Shown here piece after piece: positions 33,643 through 46,140 of a stretch of DNA of 64,000 nucleotides. The position numbers and the translations under genes were made by a program. The notes under the pieces are model-generated. The model saw only the letters and a list, made by a program, of their open reading frames with translations. It was not told the origin of the DNA and made no database searches. The stretch comes from Mixophyes australis (taxonomy: Eukaryota > Chordata > Amphibia > Anura > Limnodynastidae), in NCBI GenBank assembly GCA_036250195.1, contig JAVHZZ010000002.1:365326124-365390123 (forward strand). Reading direction: 5' to 3'. Position 1 is the first letter of the stretch, and each line of letters begins with the position of its first letter.

Positions 33643-35180
33643 ACAATTATTATTATTATTATTAATATTTATTTATAGGGCGCTACAAGGCATCCGCAGC
33701 GCCGTACAGAGACAAACAAAATCACAATACAATGGGAGACAGCACAGTACAGTAAACACAGCAACTCAGTACGCTCAATGCACAGCTAGAGAGGGCGGGG
33801 AAGGGGGAGGGAGGATCCGAAAATGACGGGGCCCAAGAAGGGGGGCGCGGAAGACAGGGAGACCCCCAGGGGGGAGGAGGGAGCGAAAGTGGACGTGGGG
33901 TGGAGGACCTTTGAGGAGGAGGGCTAAGTAGCTGGAGAGCAGAGTTAGAAGTGGTGGAAACAGGAGGAGAGATGGCCCTGCTCAGAGGAGCGTACAATCT
34001 AAGGGGAGGGGTGGACAGACAGAGAGACGCAGGGGAGAGAGGGAGAGTAGGGGGACAGAGGCAGAAGATAAGGTAGGAAGTTAAGTGGGAGACAGAAAGG
34101 CTTTAAGAAAAAGGTGGGTTTTTAGGGCCCGTTTGAAGCTGGACAGATTAGGGGAAGTTCTGATGGAGGGAGGGAGCTTGTTCCAGTGGAGGGGGGCAGC
34201 GCGGGCGAAGTCTTGGATACGCGCGTGGGAGGAGGTTATAAGGGGGGAAGAGAGGCGACGGTCAGAGGCAGAACGGAGAGGGCGGGATGGAGCATGAATA
34301 GAGAGGAGGGTGGAGATGTAGGGCACAGTGGAGTTGGCGAGGGCCTTGTAGGTGAGTGTGAGGAGCTTAAAGAGGATTCTGAAGGGGAATGGGAGCCAGT
34401 GAAGGGCTAGGTAGAGGGGGGAGACAAAAGAGGAGCGGCGAGAGAGGAAAATAAGCCTAGCTGCAGCGTTAAGGACGGATCGAAGGGGATCGAGATGAGA
34501 GTGGGGGAGGCCAGTGAGGAGGAGGTTGCAGTAATCCAGGCGGGAGATGATCAGAGAGTGGATAAGGCATTTGGTGGCATCTTGGGAGAGGAAGGGCCGG
34601 ATGCGAGCGATGTTGCGCAGCTGGAAGCGGCAGGATTTAGCAAGAGAGAGGATGTGGGGGCCAAAGGAGAGAGAGGAGTCGAGGATGACACTAAGGCAGC
34701 GAAGTTGGGGGACAGGGGAGATAGAGGTGTTGTCGACAGTGATGGAGAGGTCAGAAGGGGATGGGGTATGAGAGGGAGGAAAAACTATGAGCTCAGTTTT
34801 GGCAAGGTTAAGTTTGAGGAATCGAGAGGACATCCAGGAGGAGATGGCAGAGAGGCAGGTGGACACCCTAGAGAGGATGGAGGGAGAGAGATCAGGAGAG
34901 GAGAGGTATAGTTGAGTGTCGTCAGCGTAAAGGTGGTAGCTGAAGCCGAAGGAGCTGATGAGTTCACCCAGGGAGGAGGTGTATAGAGAGAAGAGTAAGG
35001 GTCCCAGAACAGAGCCCTGAGGGACCCCGACTGGAAGGGTGGATGGGGGGGAGAGAGACCCAGAGGTGGTGACAGAGAAGGAACGGTGAGTAAGGTAAGA
35101 GGTGAACCAGGACAGGACTGGGCCGGAGAGGCCGAAAGACTGGAGGGTGTGCAATACATGAAAAACCACAATGTTATTAC
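33643..35180 (-). mobile_element. L2-type LINE, 5'-truncated, well preserved
   Basis: Minus-strand copy. The tail (ATT)n and TTTATTTATAGGGCGCTAC at 33643-33680, a roughly 400-bp 3' untranslated region, and an open RT frame (34081-35169) are in order. The copy is cut at about 35180, within the RT just after the first aspartate motif. GC content and CpG density are much higher than in the flanks, and the frame is intact, so it is probably the youngest LINE here. Confidence 0.9.
34081..35169 (-). CDS. L2-type LINE reverse transcriptase, C-terminal 362 codons
   Basis: Open frame for the C-terminal part of an RT used in target-primed reverse transcription. Residues 48-60 are [13 protein letters not shown] and 81-84 are the catalytic [12 protein letters not shown] (about 117-124) follows. 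The thumb and the C-terminal region run to the natural stop (ending [11 protein letters not shown]). The start is an internal methionine; homology begins a few codons upstream ([12 protein letters not shown]), so the protein is a 5'-truncated retrocopy without endonuclease. There is no evident promoter. The G-rich plus strand gives open frames that are shadows. Probably untranslated in the host, but undamaged. Confidence 0.9.
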   Translation of the reverse strand: MVFHVLHTLQSFGLSGPVLSWFTSYLTHRSFSVTTSGSLSPPSTLPVGVPQGSVLGPLLFSLYTSSLGELISSFGFSYHLYADDTQLYLSSPDLSPSILSRVSTCLSAISSWMSSRFLKLNLAKTELIVFPPSHTPSPSDLSITVDNTSISPVPQLRCLSVILDSSLSFGPHILSLAKSCRFQLRNIARIRPFLSQDATKCLIHSLIISRLDYCNLLLTGLPHSHLDPLRSVLNAAARLIFLSRRSSFVSPLYLALHWLPFPFRILFKLLTLTYKALANSTVPYISTLLSIHAPSRPLRSASDRRLSSPLITSSHARIQDFARAAPLHWNKLPPSIRTSPNLSSFKRALKTHLFLKAFLSPT

Positions 35181-36856
35181 CCTTGTAGGACCAAAGATTT
35201 ATTTAGTACACATTAAAGAAAAACAAATTTTCTAGAACTTTTAGTAGAATAGGAATTTCTTTGGAAAGATTGGTTGGAAAGATTGGTTATAATGTGTAAA
35301 GATTACAAGTAAGAAATACGAACAGGCATATATAGCTACAATGCAAATGAATGTAGCTTAATCAGCTAGAGAGGTCAATGTGCAATCAACCAATCAGAAG
35401 CCAGACACTTAGAAATGACTAAGAAACACAAACAACAAATAATTAGGCGCTGACGGGTAAAATATCTTAAAATACTTCACCAACCGCTGCTGCAACGTAC
35501 AGCAGATACTGTTTCTGTCAAATATGTTCAAGAAGTAACAAAAATGTAGAAGAGCGCTGGCTATGGTAAAAAGATTAGAAATAGCTAGATAACGCTGCTT
35601 AACATCATCATCAGTGCGTATTTTGCACCAGCCTTCCAGCATCCATAAAAGATATGATTCCTGACAGGCATACTGCGCACAGTATGTGCGTCTCTGTTAA
35701 GATATAACTCACTCAAAATTAGGAGAACACATCCATGCCCCTGTAACCAGTCTAAGCTTGTCTGCGCCTTCTTTTGTCCATTACACCTAAGTAAGAATCA
35801 TAAGTCTGCATGTGGATGCAAGCATACATGTTTTTGTGCACATGTGCAGTATAGTATGTATATTTTATAGTAAAAAAAAAACACAAACGTCCAACTCTGT
35901 ATGAACCCCAAAGCTATTTCCAGGTGCAAATTTTGCACCCATTAGCTGGACTTGCTCCTAAGTGTAAAGCAGCCCTTATATGTTCTACTCTAATAAAGTG
36001 TGTTACGATTGATATTATGTATGCAAGGGCAAAACTATGATACAATAATACAGTTACTCAGCTCACAAGGAAAATCCCAGGTCCACTTTAACATTTCACA
36101 TTCTGTGAAGGTTGGCCTGTGCAAGCACAGATGCTGCTGACATCTCTGTAAAATCTGTGCACCTCTCTCTATAACAAAATAATCTCTTGAGCTTTTAGAT
36201 GAATGATGCACAATCTTATGTTTTTTGTCTTCCAAAGCAAAAGATAACCACACCATCTGGACTTTCCTAGAGGAGTGTATTACAAGCAAAACACATGCAT
36301 TAAACATAATCATTCTGTCCTTCCCAGAGACAGCTCTGTGGCTTTGTCTCTTTTCATACATTTCACTTGGTGCTGAGCGGCTTCTTTGTAATGGAAACCA
36401 ATTACAGAGTCCCTGAATTCTGTCCCTGGTTCTCTGCTATCTTGCTTCAGCATTACTGCACTCCCTGGAAGTGATATACCCTTCAGCAACAATAAACAAT
36501 ACTATGACAGCAGTGCATTTACTGGCACTTTTGAGATTAGTGTATTCATTAATATAGCAATGTTCCACACATTAATTCTTGTTCTGGAGCTTTCAACACA
36601 GTATCAGCCTTCTAAGTATACTGGCTCCTAGCTGCCTTTTTTTAACCACATGCTGAACTGTAAGATACTATAAGGTTTGTTTTAGAAAAAGTTTCTAGAA
36701 TTGAAAGAATTTTTCCATATTACATTTATAACTAATAAAACACTTAAATGCAAAACAATTTAATATTGTTGAGCTTACAAATATTTAACCACCTCATTGC
36801 TTTTGGCTTTTCTAACTTTAATAACCAAACCACTTTTTAGGTTATGAAGGTTAGAA

Positions 36857-36889
<33 letters not shown>

Positions 36890-36912
36890 GTGGTCAAAGT
36901 GGGTGTGTATAT
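35181..36912. other. No gene recognised
   Basis: A 13-bp tandem pair, GGAAAGATTGGTT, sits near 35265-35290; GGTGCAAATTTTGCACC (35922) is a perfect small palindrome; (TA)n at 36859-36882. Otherwise unassigned. Confidence 0.45.
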
Positions 36913-36917
36913 GGCGG

Positions 36918-38118
36918 TGTGAGGAAACGGGGTACTACTGGACTGAGAACTTTGTATTCATCACCCGTTTCTCACGGTTTATTGTACTTTTTAATCCTTG
37001 GCCCAGTCTAAGTATATACACCAGAGCATTGGTGTATTATGTGTATTATTATTTCATGTTATTGGATACATTTTGCCCATACTATTACCTGTGATATTGT
37101 ATGTAGTATAAATAGAAACAATATTGCCATACTGTGTGAAAATATCAGAACAACAGCAGTCATTTTGCTTGTGCTAGCTAATGTAATTACCATTTGTCTC
37201 AAATGTGTATTGTATGGGGTGCAGCTGAAATGAGGTTTGTAATCAGAACAATGTCTGAGTTAACTAGCTGGCAGCCCATGTTAATTAGCTAGGTCAACAG
37301 ATAACCTGAGAGGTAACGAGGTTAGAACTTCTACTCATATGCAATGTGCCTCCACAGTAATATATTGGTTGAAATAGCATGGGGAAATGTATCAATATGT
37401 GTCAATATAAATGTAATTGTATCAAAAGGTATCACAGACTTATATTGTGTAACCCTGCTGATATAATGTGTCAAAAGTCTTATTGTTCCATGTAAGCGTG
37501 CAGTGTCATTCCTTGATGTACTATTGTAACCCCATGTGTATTGTATACAGCCAAAACAGCTAATTGAGTCAAGCCATTCTATTGTCTAATCAAGGTAACA
37601 GGGACAGTATGTCTAGCAGCTAAATTGTTGACTGGGAGGCCCCTTCTGTAAAGGGGAGGTTTGAGACATTGGACCCTACTTCCTGGGTACAGAGAAAACA
37701 AGATAGGGGAGGAGAATGCCAGGGGAGCGAGGCTAGTTTGGAGGATCCTGGTGTAGAAGACATCAGTGAAAAGGACTCTGGGCCAGGCACTGTGGGGCCG
37801 CTGGAGGGAACCCTACCAGGACAGGGTTGGTGTGAGCTAGTAACCCAGGCTAGGAGACACCATAACTGTTTTGCTAAACGGTAGTGGTAATATTGCGGGA
37901 GGATAAGACCCTGAAAGGGACAGAGATTATGACTTTGGAGTGCTGACTGCAGGAGGCTGCTGGAGGATACGTGCTACCATTTACCCTGTAACTTGTGAAC
38001 GTTTTGTGGTGTTGTGCTGTCGTAATAAAGTCTTATTTTGGATATATCCTGGTCTACCCGAGTGAGTTGAATCCCACAGAGGGTAACTTCCATCCCAGCT
38101 AAGGGTGGTATCCTCACA
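36918..38118 (+). mobile_element. 1.2-kb solo LTR with perfect target duplication
   Basis: Ends TGTGAGGA and TCCTCACA are an 8-bp inverted repeat with the canonical TG...CA. GGCGG lies directly on both sides (36913-36917 and 38119-38123). AATAAA at 38024-38029, about 90 bp before the end, sets plus orientation and the R/U5 region. TATAAATA at 37107-37114 is a possible promoter box. No internal region adjoins it. An open frame at 37669-37884 lies in the LTR and shows no domain. Confidence 0.9.
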
Positions 38119-38123
38119 GGCGG

Positions 38124-38943
38124 TATGACGTGCTGTCACTTCTCCTACTGCATTCATTGCCTGACAACCAAATTATATTCACTTGCATTCCCATTACATT
38201 TTTTATACCGCTACTTCTAAATTTACTCTTAGACCACTATGTATAAATATATATATTTTTTATAGGGGTTGCATATGCAGATTTCATATCTTAGCATATT
38301 TATATAAACATGATTACCTTCATTGTAGAAAAAAACTGTCTAAATTATAGAAAATATACTTTAAGAATAGGCTCCTTGTAACATGTAACATTGCCCATCA
38401 CGACTAGACTGATTTATCTAAAAAAAACTGAATTGTTTGCTACTTGATAGTTTGATAGCGACATGCTGACAGCACTTAGTTATGGCTGCACTTTAGATCA
38501 GCTCTGTACCCTACCTCCCACACAATCATCTTCCATAAACATAAAACAATTGAAAATGGGTGAAACTACCTGAAAATTCCATGTTTCTTCCTAGGAGAGT
38601 CGGCACACCAAGGACAGGGTTGATTAGAAAATCTATTGCTTTCCATCTAAGTTCAGCCGCTGGACCCAGTGAGTTCAGCTGTCATTGCTGTTGCCATCTC
38701 AATTCCTCCTGGAGATCTCCATTTCGATGTGTAAGTGCTTAAGCATACGCATATATGTACCTATCCCGCAATCAATATGGAACTCCATGATTTACCCTGC
38801 TCCCCCATTTAGAATATGCTAAATTTTGCACACCAAATTTGCATGTAAATCTCATTATAAAGGAGAGCAAAGCATAAAGAAGGTGCAAATTTGCACCTTG
38901 GCAAAACCATGTTGTATTGGAGGGGAAGGTAAATTTAAATTGT
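38124..38943. other. Unassigned
   Basis: No motif. AGGTGCAAATTTGCACCT (about 38882) is a perfect 18-bp palindrome next to the following MITE. Confidence 0.4.
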
Positions 38944-39155
38944 GGGGCCTGAATTATTGTTGGGTTAGGGCATATCCTAGATCAACTTTAACTTTTAGTG
39001 TATCAAGTACTTGTGTGCTACATGGAAAAGTAGCCAGTATTTTCCTTATGTGCAAAATAGTAATCTAATTTACACCCTTTACATTGTAACATGGTTTGTC
39101 CAGGAGTAAACTTGCTCCTCTGTTTTGCTTTTCTCTCCTTAATGATTCAGGCTCT
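38944..39155. mobile_element. Diverged GGGCCTGATTC-type MITE
   Basis: Termini GGGGCCTGAATTATT and CCTTAATGATTCAGG, with internal TTACATTGTAACATGG and GTCCAGGAG shared with 21019-21352. Shorter and less symmetric than that copy. Confidence 0.75.
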
Positions 39156-40066
39156 CCATGTGCTTTCTATAAACTGAGATGCAGTATTCCAAAAAGAGCC
39201 TTAAATGGTATTTGCACTGTGTAAGGCACAATTTTGCATGTTTGTAAATGAACCAAACACTCATTACCTTTTATCTTTCCTTCCAAAATCATAGTGCATC
39301 GGACTTCTTTCTTTAACACTACAAGTTTCCAAATAAATCTGTGTACCACCTCTAATTTACATACTGGAGCTACAGAAGACATTAGGCAGTAAAAGTTGCA
39401 GTCGATGGGCATTGGAAATAGGAAAGCAAGATTACTGGGCTTTAATAAAACATTATTTTAAATGCTATTTTCCTTCAGTGTTCAGCTTCAGACAGGATTC
39501 ACACTATAAAATATTAAAACTCCTAGACCTTTATGCAATAACAGCCTGCTTTATTAAATAAGAAGAGATCAAGAAATGAAATTACAGCAATGGATTTTGC
39601 AAAAGCTGTTGACACAAAGAATGAGACCACAGAATTGAGTGAATATTTTAACAATACATGCATGCTTTTATTATTATTTTATGCTGCTTGTTTTTTCTTT
39701 AAATATCTGCACAAGAAAAATAAAGTGTTTTGAAAATTACATTATTTTACAGTATTTCTTAGCTTTGCCTGCTTTATCCTACATGCCAACATTTGTAAAT
39801 AATTTCCAAGGACAATTTGCTGTTGGGAAGGTGTACATAATCCTATACTGCTTAGTGCTGTCCAAGCAGACCATGGTCATCATTACATGTTCACTGGAAA
39901 TAGTGTTACTCTCATATACTTGCAATTTAAAACCTGTGCTTAATAAATTTACAAGGCTTAAGAAAATAACAACAGATAGTGATATCTGCATACTACATAC
40001 AGATAAGTGAAATTATGTAGAACAGTTGTCCAGTTCTGAAAACTGGAACGGTCAACGCTTGAAGCT
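39156..40066. other. Nothing recognised
   Basis: AT-rich; the 123-codon plus frame at 39639-40010 has no recognisable motif and average local composition. Confidence 0.4.
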
Positions 40067-40069
40067 CTG

Positions 40070-40245
40070 GGGGTAAATGTATCAAGCTGAGAGTTTGTCA
40101 GCGGGTTTGAAAAGTGGAGATATTGCCTATAGCAACCAATCAGATTATAGCTATCATTTTGTAGAATGCACTAAATAAATGATAGCTAGAATCTGGTTGG
40201 TTTATCAAACCCACCGGAAAACTCTCAGCTTGATACATTTACCCC
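40070..40245. mobile_element. 176-bp palindromic MITE with CTG duplication
   Basis: Starts GGGGTAAATGTATCAAGCTG and ends with its complement (CAGCTTGATACATTTACCCC has one base different). CTG flanks both sides (40067-40069, 40246-40248), a 3-bp target fitting PIF/Harbinger preference. The core CTATAGCAACCAATCAGATT is shared with 19995-20170. Confidence 0.85.
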
Positions 40246-40249
40246 CTGG

Positions 40250-40757
40250 TCTCTGCTGACTGTGGACAATGTAGCTATATTTATCGTACTTCAACCAGAG
40301 ATTCTGCTGTATTCAGGAATTTTGCTGTTTCAGTACTGCAACAATCAACCCTGCTTCTTTCTTTAGCAGTTAATGAGCTGCACCTGTTGCTGGACTTTTA
40401 AACTATCATTCCCTACAGCGATAATCAGATCATTCGTGATCCTATGCTATCACATTGCTGCGGTTCCTGTGTTTTGGTCCTGATCCTTCTCCTGCAGTCT
40501 CAAATTCCTGGTCCAGCAATTCTGAGTTCCTGACCCTTCTAGGCACGTGTTCCTGGCAGTCTGCTACTTGAGTGCAACCCTGAGTTCTTGATATTCTGCT
40601 ACTATGTGTTATCCATATCCCATGGCACACTACTATCCAGATGCAATTGTCAGTTCTTGACACCCTGTTACAAGTGTGATGTGCGATGTTCCTAACACCC
40701 TGCTACCAGTGTGCTATCCTGAGTCCTTGACCCTCTGCTGCTAGTGTGCATTCCTGA
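40250..40757 (+). mobile_element. LTR-like fragment cut by a LINE
   Basis: CTG- and TCCTGA-rich DNA with repeated TTCTTGA-N-CCTGCTAC-N-GTGTG units, like the low-complexity core of the LTR at 49.1-49.5 kb. It stops abruptly where LINE homology starts (near 40758). No termini were found. Confidence 0.45.
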
Positions 40758-42440
40758 GTTCAATTTTAAATGAATCTACAGTATTAGCCTCTACCACCTC
40801 TGATGGGAGGCTATTCCACTTATCCACTACCCCACCTGTGAAGTAATTTTTCCTCCAATTGCCTCTGAACCTACTTCCTTTCAGTTTCAGTGCATGTCCT
40901 CGTGTTCTAATACTTCTCCTTTGAAGAATGTTTCCCTCCTATACCTTGATTAAACCCTTGATATATTTGAATGTTTCTATCAATTCTCTTCTCTGCTTCA
41001 AACTACACATATTAAGATCTTTTAGTCTTTCCAGGTACTTTTTGTGCTGTAGGACATGCACCATTTTAGTTGCCCTTCTTTGTATAGTCTCTAATTTATT
41101 TATATCCTTCTGGATATAAGGCCTCTAGGACTGAACACAGTATTTTAGATGAGATAAATATTGTCAGATGCGATCAATGTGGTTCCAACACACAAAGAGA
41201 TTTGATATAAAAATATAGCAAAGTATAACCGATACATACTCATGTGCACTGGATCCAGTAACAGCTCATCAATCCTGAAGTCTTTGTAGTCAGAGAGTTA
41301 CTGTATCCAGTGGTCTATTTATAAACAGTTTAATTGCAAAGAAAACAGTGATGATGTCACACTATATACAAAGATAACACTAAGATCATTCTTCATTAGT
41401 TCAGGGTTCAGGATAGTCCAGTAAAATGCAGATCATAGGTCAGTTCAAACGATGCTTCTCCAAAGGTGGGGGCAACTCTCTCCATCAGCTGTGTATGTGT
41501 TTTGCCTCAGGGAACCGCCAAAATCAGGTTTAAAATAGCCTATTAACATATTCAGTACAGAGCATTTTGAGTATTAATCTTATACTGATCATAATTAATA
41601 TACGACAAAACACAATACATTTCTTTTGACCTGAACCATAAATATCTTTAATGTAGCTTTACTTTTGTGTAATAAAATCTCTAAGTCTTTTTTATTAATA
41701 ATTAAAGAATGTGAGTTGAAAACTTCATTAAAAGTGAACAATATACAAATGTAGGTGTGAATGCAAATTATTTACTTTGTTTTCTTATGCAATTGCATTA
41801 GTAACCACAGTACACCATTGTGTACTAATCACAATCATATAGGAAAACAATACAATTGGTATTTATTAATTTTAAATGACTTCATCCAGTTATCTGACTT
41901 CAAGGCCATACCAATGACCTATACAGTGGCATTATTACTTCCTTCTTTCTGCTACTAATTCCTCTCCCTATGCAGCTGAGCATCTGACGTGCATTTCACA
42001 TTGCTATGTTATAATGCTTACCTGCCTTTAAGTCACCTGAAATAATGACTCCTAGATCTGTTTCCTTCTCAGTAGTTTTCATTATAGTGTTGTTAATACT
42101 ATATTTAGCCTTTGGGTTTTTGAGATCCAAGTGCATAATTTGGCATTTTTTGGGCATTAAACTGTAGTTGTCACTCTCTTGACCCTTCCTGTAGTCTACC
42201 TAGATCATCAATCACTTGTTTTTCCTCCTGTGTCTATCCTGTTGCATATTGTTGTGTCATCTGCAAAAAGGCATACTTTCCCTTCAATACCATTTGCAAT
42301 GTCACCAATAAAGATATTAAAATGCACTGGCCCAAGTACGATCTCTGGGGTACTCCACTGGTAACCTTTCCCTCCTGTACAGCTTGACTTGCATGCTGGA
42401 TAATTATCCTTCCTGACCTTCTTGAAAGCACTTCACCTCC
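40758..42440 (-). pseudogene. CR1-group LINE RT, antisense, split by an insert
   Basis: Two pieces: 40758-41155 (RT C-terminal part and tail) and 41905-42440 (RT core). On the minus strand the core shows VTSGVPQ near 42350, a degraded KYAFL-DD box near 42275, and a QLQF-like palm segment near 42150. The distal piece gives PYLQKDI-, RRATKMVH- and ERL-type thumb boxes with stops. A related fragment is at 52800-53095. It belongs to a different family from the L2-type copies; clade assignment is by resemblance. Confidence 0.75.
41156..41904. mobile_element. Unclassified insert inside the LINE
   Basis: About 750 bp interrupt the LINE between the piece ending GATGAGATAAATA and the one resuming AAGGCCATACCAATGACC. 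It starts near TTGTCAGATGCGATC and might be an antisense LTR, but termini and duplication are not convincing. Confidence 0.5.
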
Positions 42441-45400
42441 AAGCACAGGGAGGGAAACAAATGTAAATGATCAGAATCCTCGTATGCCATTATTATTCTT
42501 CACCACCTTCTGCTTGTAAATGGTCTCCCCAGTCAGACATGTGCTGCTCATCTCCTCCACCTCCTCTATTCTCTTATCACTCTACACTGCTTAATCTCCC
42601 GCCATTGACTTCACTACCTCTGCTTAGATTCACTGCCTTCCAGGTTATCTAAGACTCCCTTACCAACATTCGGACTCATGCTATAGCTCTCTTCTATGGT
42701 AATGACCCGCTATTCAGATTCTTTGGAGTGGCTTGTTGCCCACAGAGCCCAATGATATGAAGAGACTAAGCTAGGTTAATGGAAACCTGAACAGAAAGTA
42801 GTTACACTGACAACTGGTACCAACATACTTACACATGTGAAAAGAGCTACGTCTGTGCCATGGTTTGATTTGAACATTGTCTACCTTTGTTAACAGTATG
42901 CAACAATACCCCATTTGTATCCTATCCCTATATAAATAAAGAAATCAAACTACTGCATGCGGACAGCCCAGCCTAGGCATTACAAATTCAATTAACATTT
43001 AACCAAAATCTTTTGCCAGCGAATCCTCAATCATTATTTAGAGAGCCAATAATGGTCTGTCTTTATCATTGTTGGATATGGTTTATTACAGAAATTAGCT
43101 GTTGGAATACATTAGTAATACAAACATGTACTCATTACTGATTTTTTAGGTATGAAACATTTTCTGAGGATTGATAATCCGGCATGTCCAATTATTGATT
43201 CAATGCAAAATATAGATTAAATAAGACTAAACAGGACCGACTAGATGACAATTTTTGGGTTATGACTCATTTCTCATGTATTCATAAAAACACATAAGGA
43301 CTGATCTATCTTTGGACGCAACTTGGACACAACTTGCGCTTTTAAAAAGAGCACATACCTTGAGGGTACGTATGCCTATATTCATATGCAAATGTATCTG
43401 GTAATACATTACCTCATCAAACTGCACTTCTCCATGATAACTGTAAGCCCTTTATAGCCTACATTACTACTAAATATGTCTCATTACTACACATTTGCCT
43501 AGAAAGAAAACACACATACACAAAGGTTTTTTTCAAATAAAAAAACTTTTTATGACAAAATTAAGAAAGTTCACAATTTTACAACAAACTTTATGTAATC
43601 ATTTCTAATCTTCAGAAGTTGCTTTGTTTCTTCTGCACCTGAAAAAAAATATTTCCATTTCAGTATAAAAAGTGTGCAATGTTAGCTTTAAAATACATTT
43701 TACTATTAGAAACAAAACCGTTGTGCTAATGTATGGAAATATATATATATATTTCGAAAAATATATTACAATCCAAATGTCTGCAAATGATTTGAAAATG
43801 GCAGAAAGACAATTTTAAATATCTGCACATGCTAATGTATGCAATGCTTTTTAAATAAAATAAAATCAATTTGTTTTGTTGCTGCTAAGATGCATATGAA
43901 AGTTTCACCTACTTTTTTTTCATTACGCAGTTAGCAGTTGTCTTTTTGGAAACAAAATTGCACAATGTCGTCCCCCTGCCATGATCTGATATAGTGTTAT
44001 TTAATGAGACGATTGTTGTCAGATATGCAAGTGAATTGGCAATGCCGTGTTTGATCATCACTTTCATTCGTCATTTACGTCTGAAAAAAGCATAATTCTA
44101 ACTTCCTAAACTTGAACCAGCAGCATATGCATCAGAACACTCTTACTGTACCTGGGCTAGTTAGTCTGATCAGTTTGATAAGTTGACTAAAAAGTATGCA
44201 AATGTTTGAGTCACTTCACATTTGAGGCAAATACTTAACAAATACATCTAGATAACAGTAGTATCAATGGGTTGGGTCATATCAATCTGTAAATCTATAC
44301 ATGTAACATTTCTAAGGGACTTACACTGATTCAAAACACAACTAGGTAATCTTATACGTCAGTGCAAAACATTCAAAGACTGTCTGGTACATCATCTCAA
44401 GGGCCCTATTCTACTTCCCAGTCTCCTGGTACTAGCTGGTGAGACTGATGGTGTTTGACACACCTATATACTTCCTGTAACCAACCAGGGAAATTGGCTC
44501 ATTGTTTATACCCAGTCCTGCCTATGCTCTGTTTCTCATCAAAGCTGCTTAGTCTTATGGGGAGATTTACTGAAGTGCAGTTTTGTATATGGCTTTCAAA
44601 TCACTGAACATTGCATGAGGTTTTCGCAGTCAAATAACCACCAGGCTGGAAACTCAAACTGCATGCGGTTTATAGAAAATGTTTAAAATTCGTTTAAAAT
44701 GGAAACATGTCTTTTTACTATGCAGATTCAATTGAAACAAGCAGGACTGTCACCCTATAACATGTATGAATAGCTTGGCACTTCCTCTTTATCTTTGATA
44801 GAGTTGTGAGGAGATGTACTTATTTATCGATTTCTGTAAGTTTTATTGTGACTTCGTGTTATCTTGTTCTTATTTTTGTGTTATTATAACTGTTTTGCTG
44901 TGTTTTTTACTTAGTGTGCAGTTAGTGTTATTTCTTTGTGAGTTGGATGTGAATTGGAGTGTAGTTAGTTTTGCGTTTGTTTTTTTGTGTGCTTTGCATT
45001 CGGGTGGATAAGGCAAAAGAGATGTACTGGCATCTCCTCCGCTTCAGAGGAGATGCTAGTAGTGAGAGTCTGGTGATGGAAGTGAAGGAAATAATCCCGT
45101 GAATGGCAGAGGAAACATATGAGGGTGGGAGGAGGCAGGGGCTGATGACAATGATCTGATGCAATATTAGGTTCTCACATGATGAAACGGGTTCTAATTA
45201 GTAGTTACAGTGTATGCTGCTATAATCAGATTTTGTGGGGTAAGGCAGCTAATACACCTCTGTGCTACAAATGTCAGCTGTTGAATGGGGTTTACCATAT
45301 TATGAACCCAGTAGGGGCCATTAAAATGTACTGTTACACACAGCAAGAAGAGATATGCAGATAAAAAGAGACATCAGATGGAGAACCTGGCAGAAGAAAG

Positions 45401-45789
45401 AAGGATTGCTGCATCCACAGGAGGTGCTTTCCCTGGCTTCAGAATACATGTCCGATGAGGAGGAGCATCCTGCCTGTGGACCTTCTTCAAGGTGTCAATA
45501 TTCATGATCGTGGCAGACCTCCTGCACAGCAACAGATTGCTGAGTCTGCAGTGATGGTAGTGCTGCCAGAACACCGTAAACAACACTCACAACTACTTTG
45601 CCAAGAAGACATTTTTTGCAGTAGATCTGGCATAGATAGTGGGCAAAGTAGAGACATCCCTAGTAAACCATTCTCTAAAATAAGTAAAAAAAAACAGTTT
45701 GTAATGTGAGAGAACAAGATATTGAAATTTTATGTATTTTTTTACAGCACTGTCAATAAATAAAACACTTTTTGACTTACATGTAAAGA
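42441..45789. other. No gene; one MITE-like half
   Basis: A possible MITE half at about 44560-44670 (GGGGAGATTTACTGAAGTGCAG). A short palindromic AT stretch at 43737-43770. The part 45160-45789, next to the Harbinger remnant, probably includes eroded parts of that element, but no motif was confirmed. Confidence 0.4.
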
Positions 45790-46140
45790 ATTGTTGAATG
45801 AAGATTGATTTGACCTGCCTCCAACGATGTGTATTATACATACCACCTGCTAGTATCAGGGTCTGGTAATGGCCCCCTGTTTCCTCTCTGTCTATGGGTA
45901 TATCAATGGGCCAATGTTCTACAAAGCCATATGGTGCAGTAAACATTAAACCATAGTGATTTCAGCCACTTTTGCAGATGCATAAAGAAGCAGACCACCA
46001 TTTTTATCAAGACACGAGAACATGCTCTTCAAAAGCCCAAAGGTACACTCTGTGACATATCTAGTGCTAATATATACTGTATTACATTTTTGCTGGGCAG
46101 GAGTGTGTAATGACATAATTAGCTAGTGGTGACACCCATA
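45790..46140 (-). pseudogene. Harbinger transposase, C-terminal remnant
   Basis: Minus-strand fragment of a PIF/Harbinger DDE transposase (the family that gave rise to vertebrate HARBI1). ECTFGLLKSMFSCLDKNGG (about 45995-46050) fits the conserved ERTFG-LK-RF-CLD block with its catalytic glutamate. LLLYASAKVAEI and CLLHHMAL (about 45920-45985) are the following helices, with a stop before CLLHH. A terminal segment (PIDREE...) follows. Upstream in the frame, an LIMSLHTPAQ-like piece fits the preceding part. Dead by stops and frame changes. Confidence 0.8.

Noticed and set aside
34085..34911. Long plus-strand open frames (70-138 codons)
   Set aside because: They are antisense shadows of the L2-type RT frame and reflect its high GC content.
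37669..37884. 71-codon frame as a host exon
   Set aside because: It lies wholly inside the solo LTR and has no recognisable domain.
39639..40010. 123-codon hydrophobic frame as a membrane protein gene
   Set aside because: Hydrophobicity follows from T-rich composition; no start context, motif or second copy supports it.
45455..45709. 84-codon frame near the Harbinger remnant as its second protein
   Set aside because: No Myb/SANT-like pattern was visible and the opposite strand is equally open.
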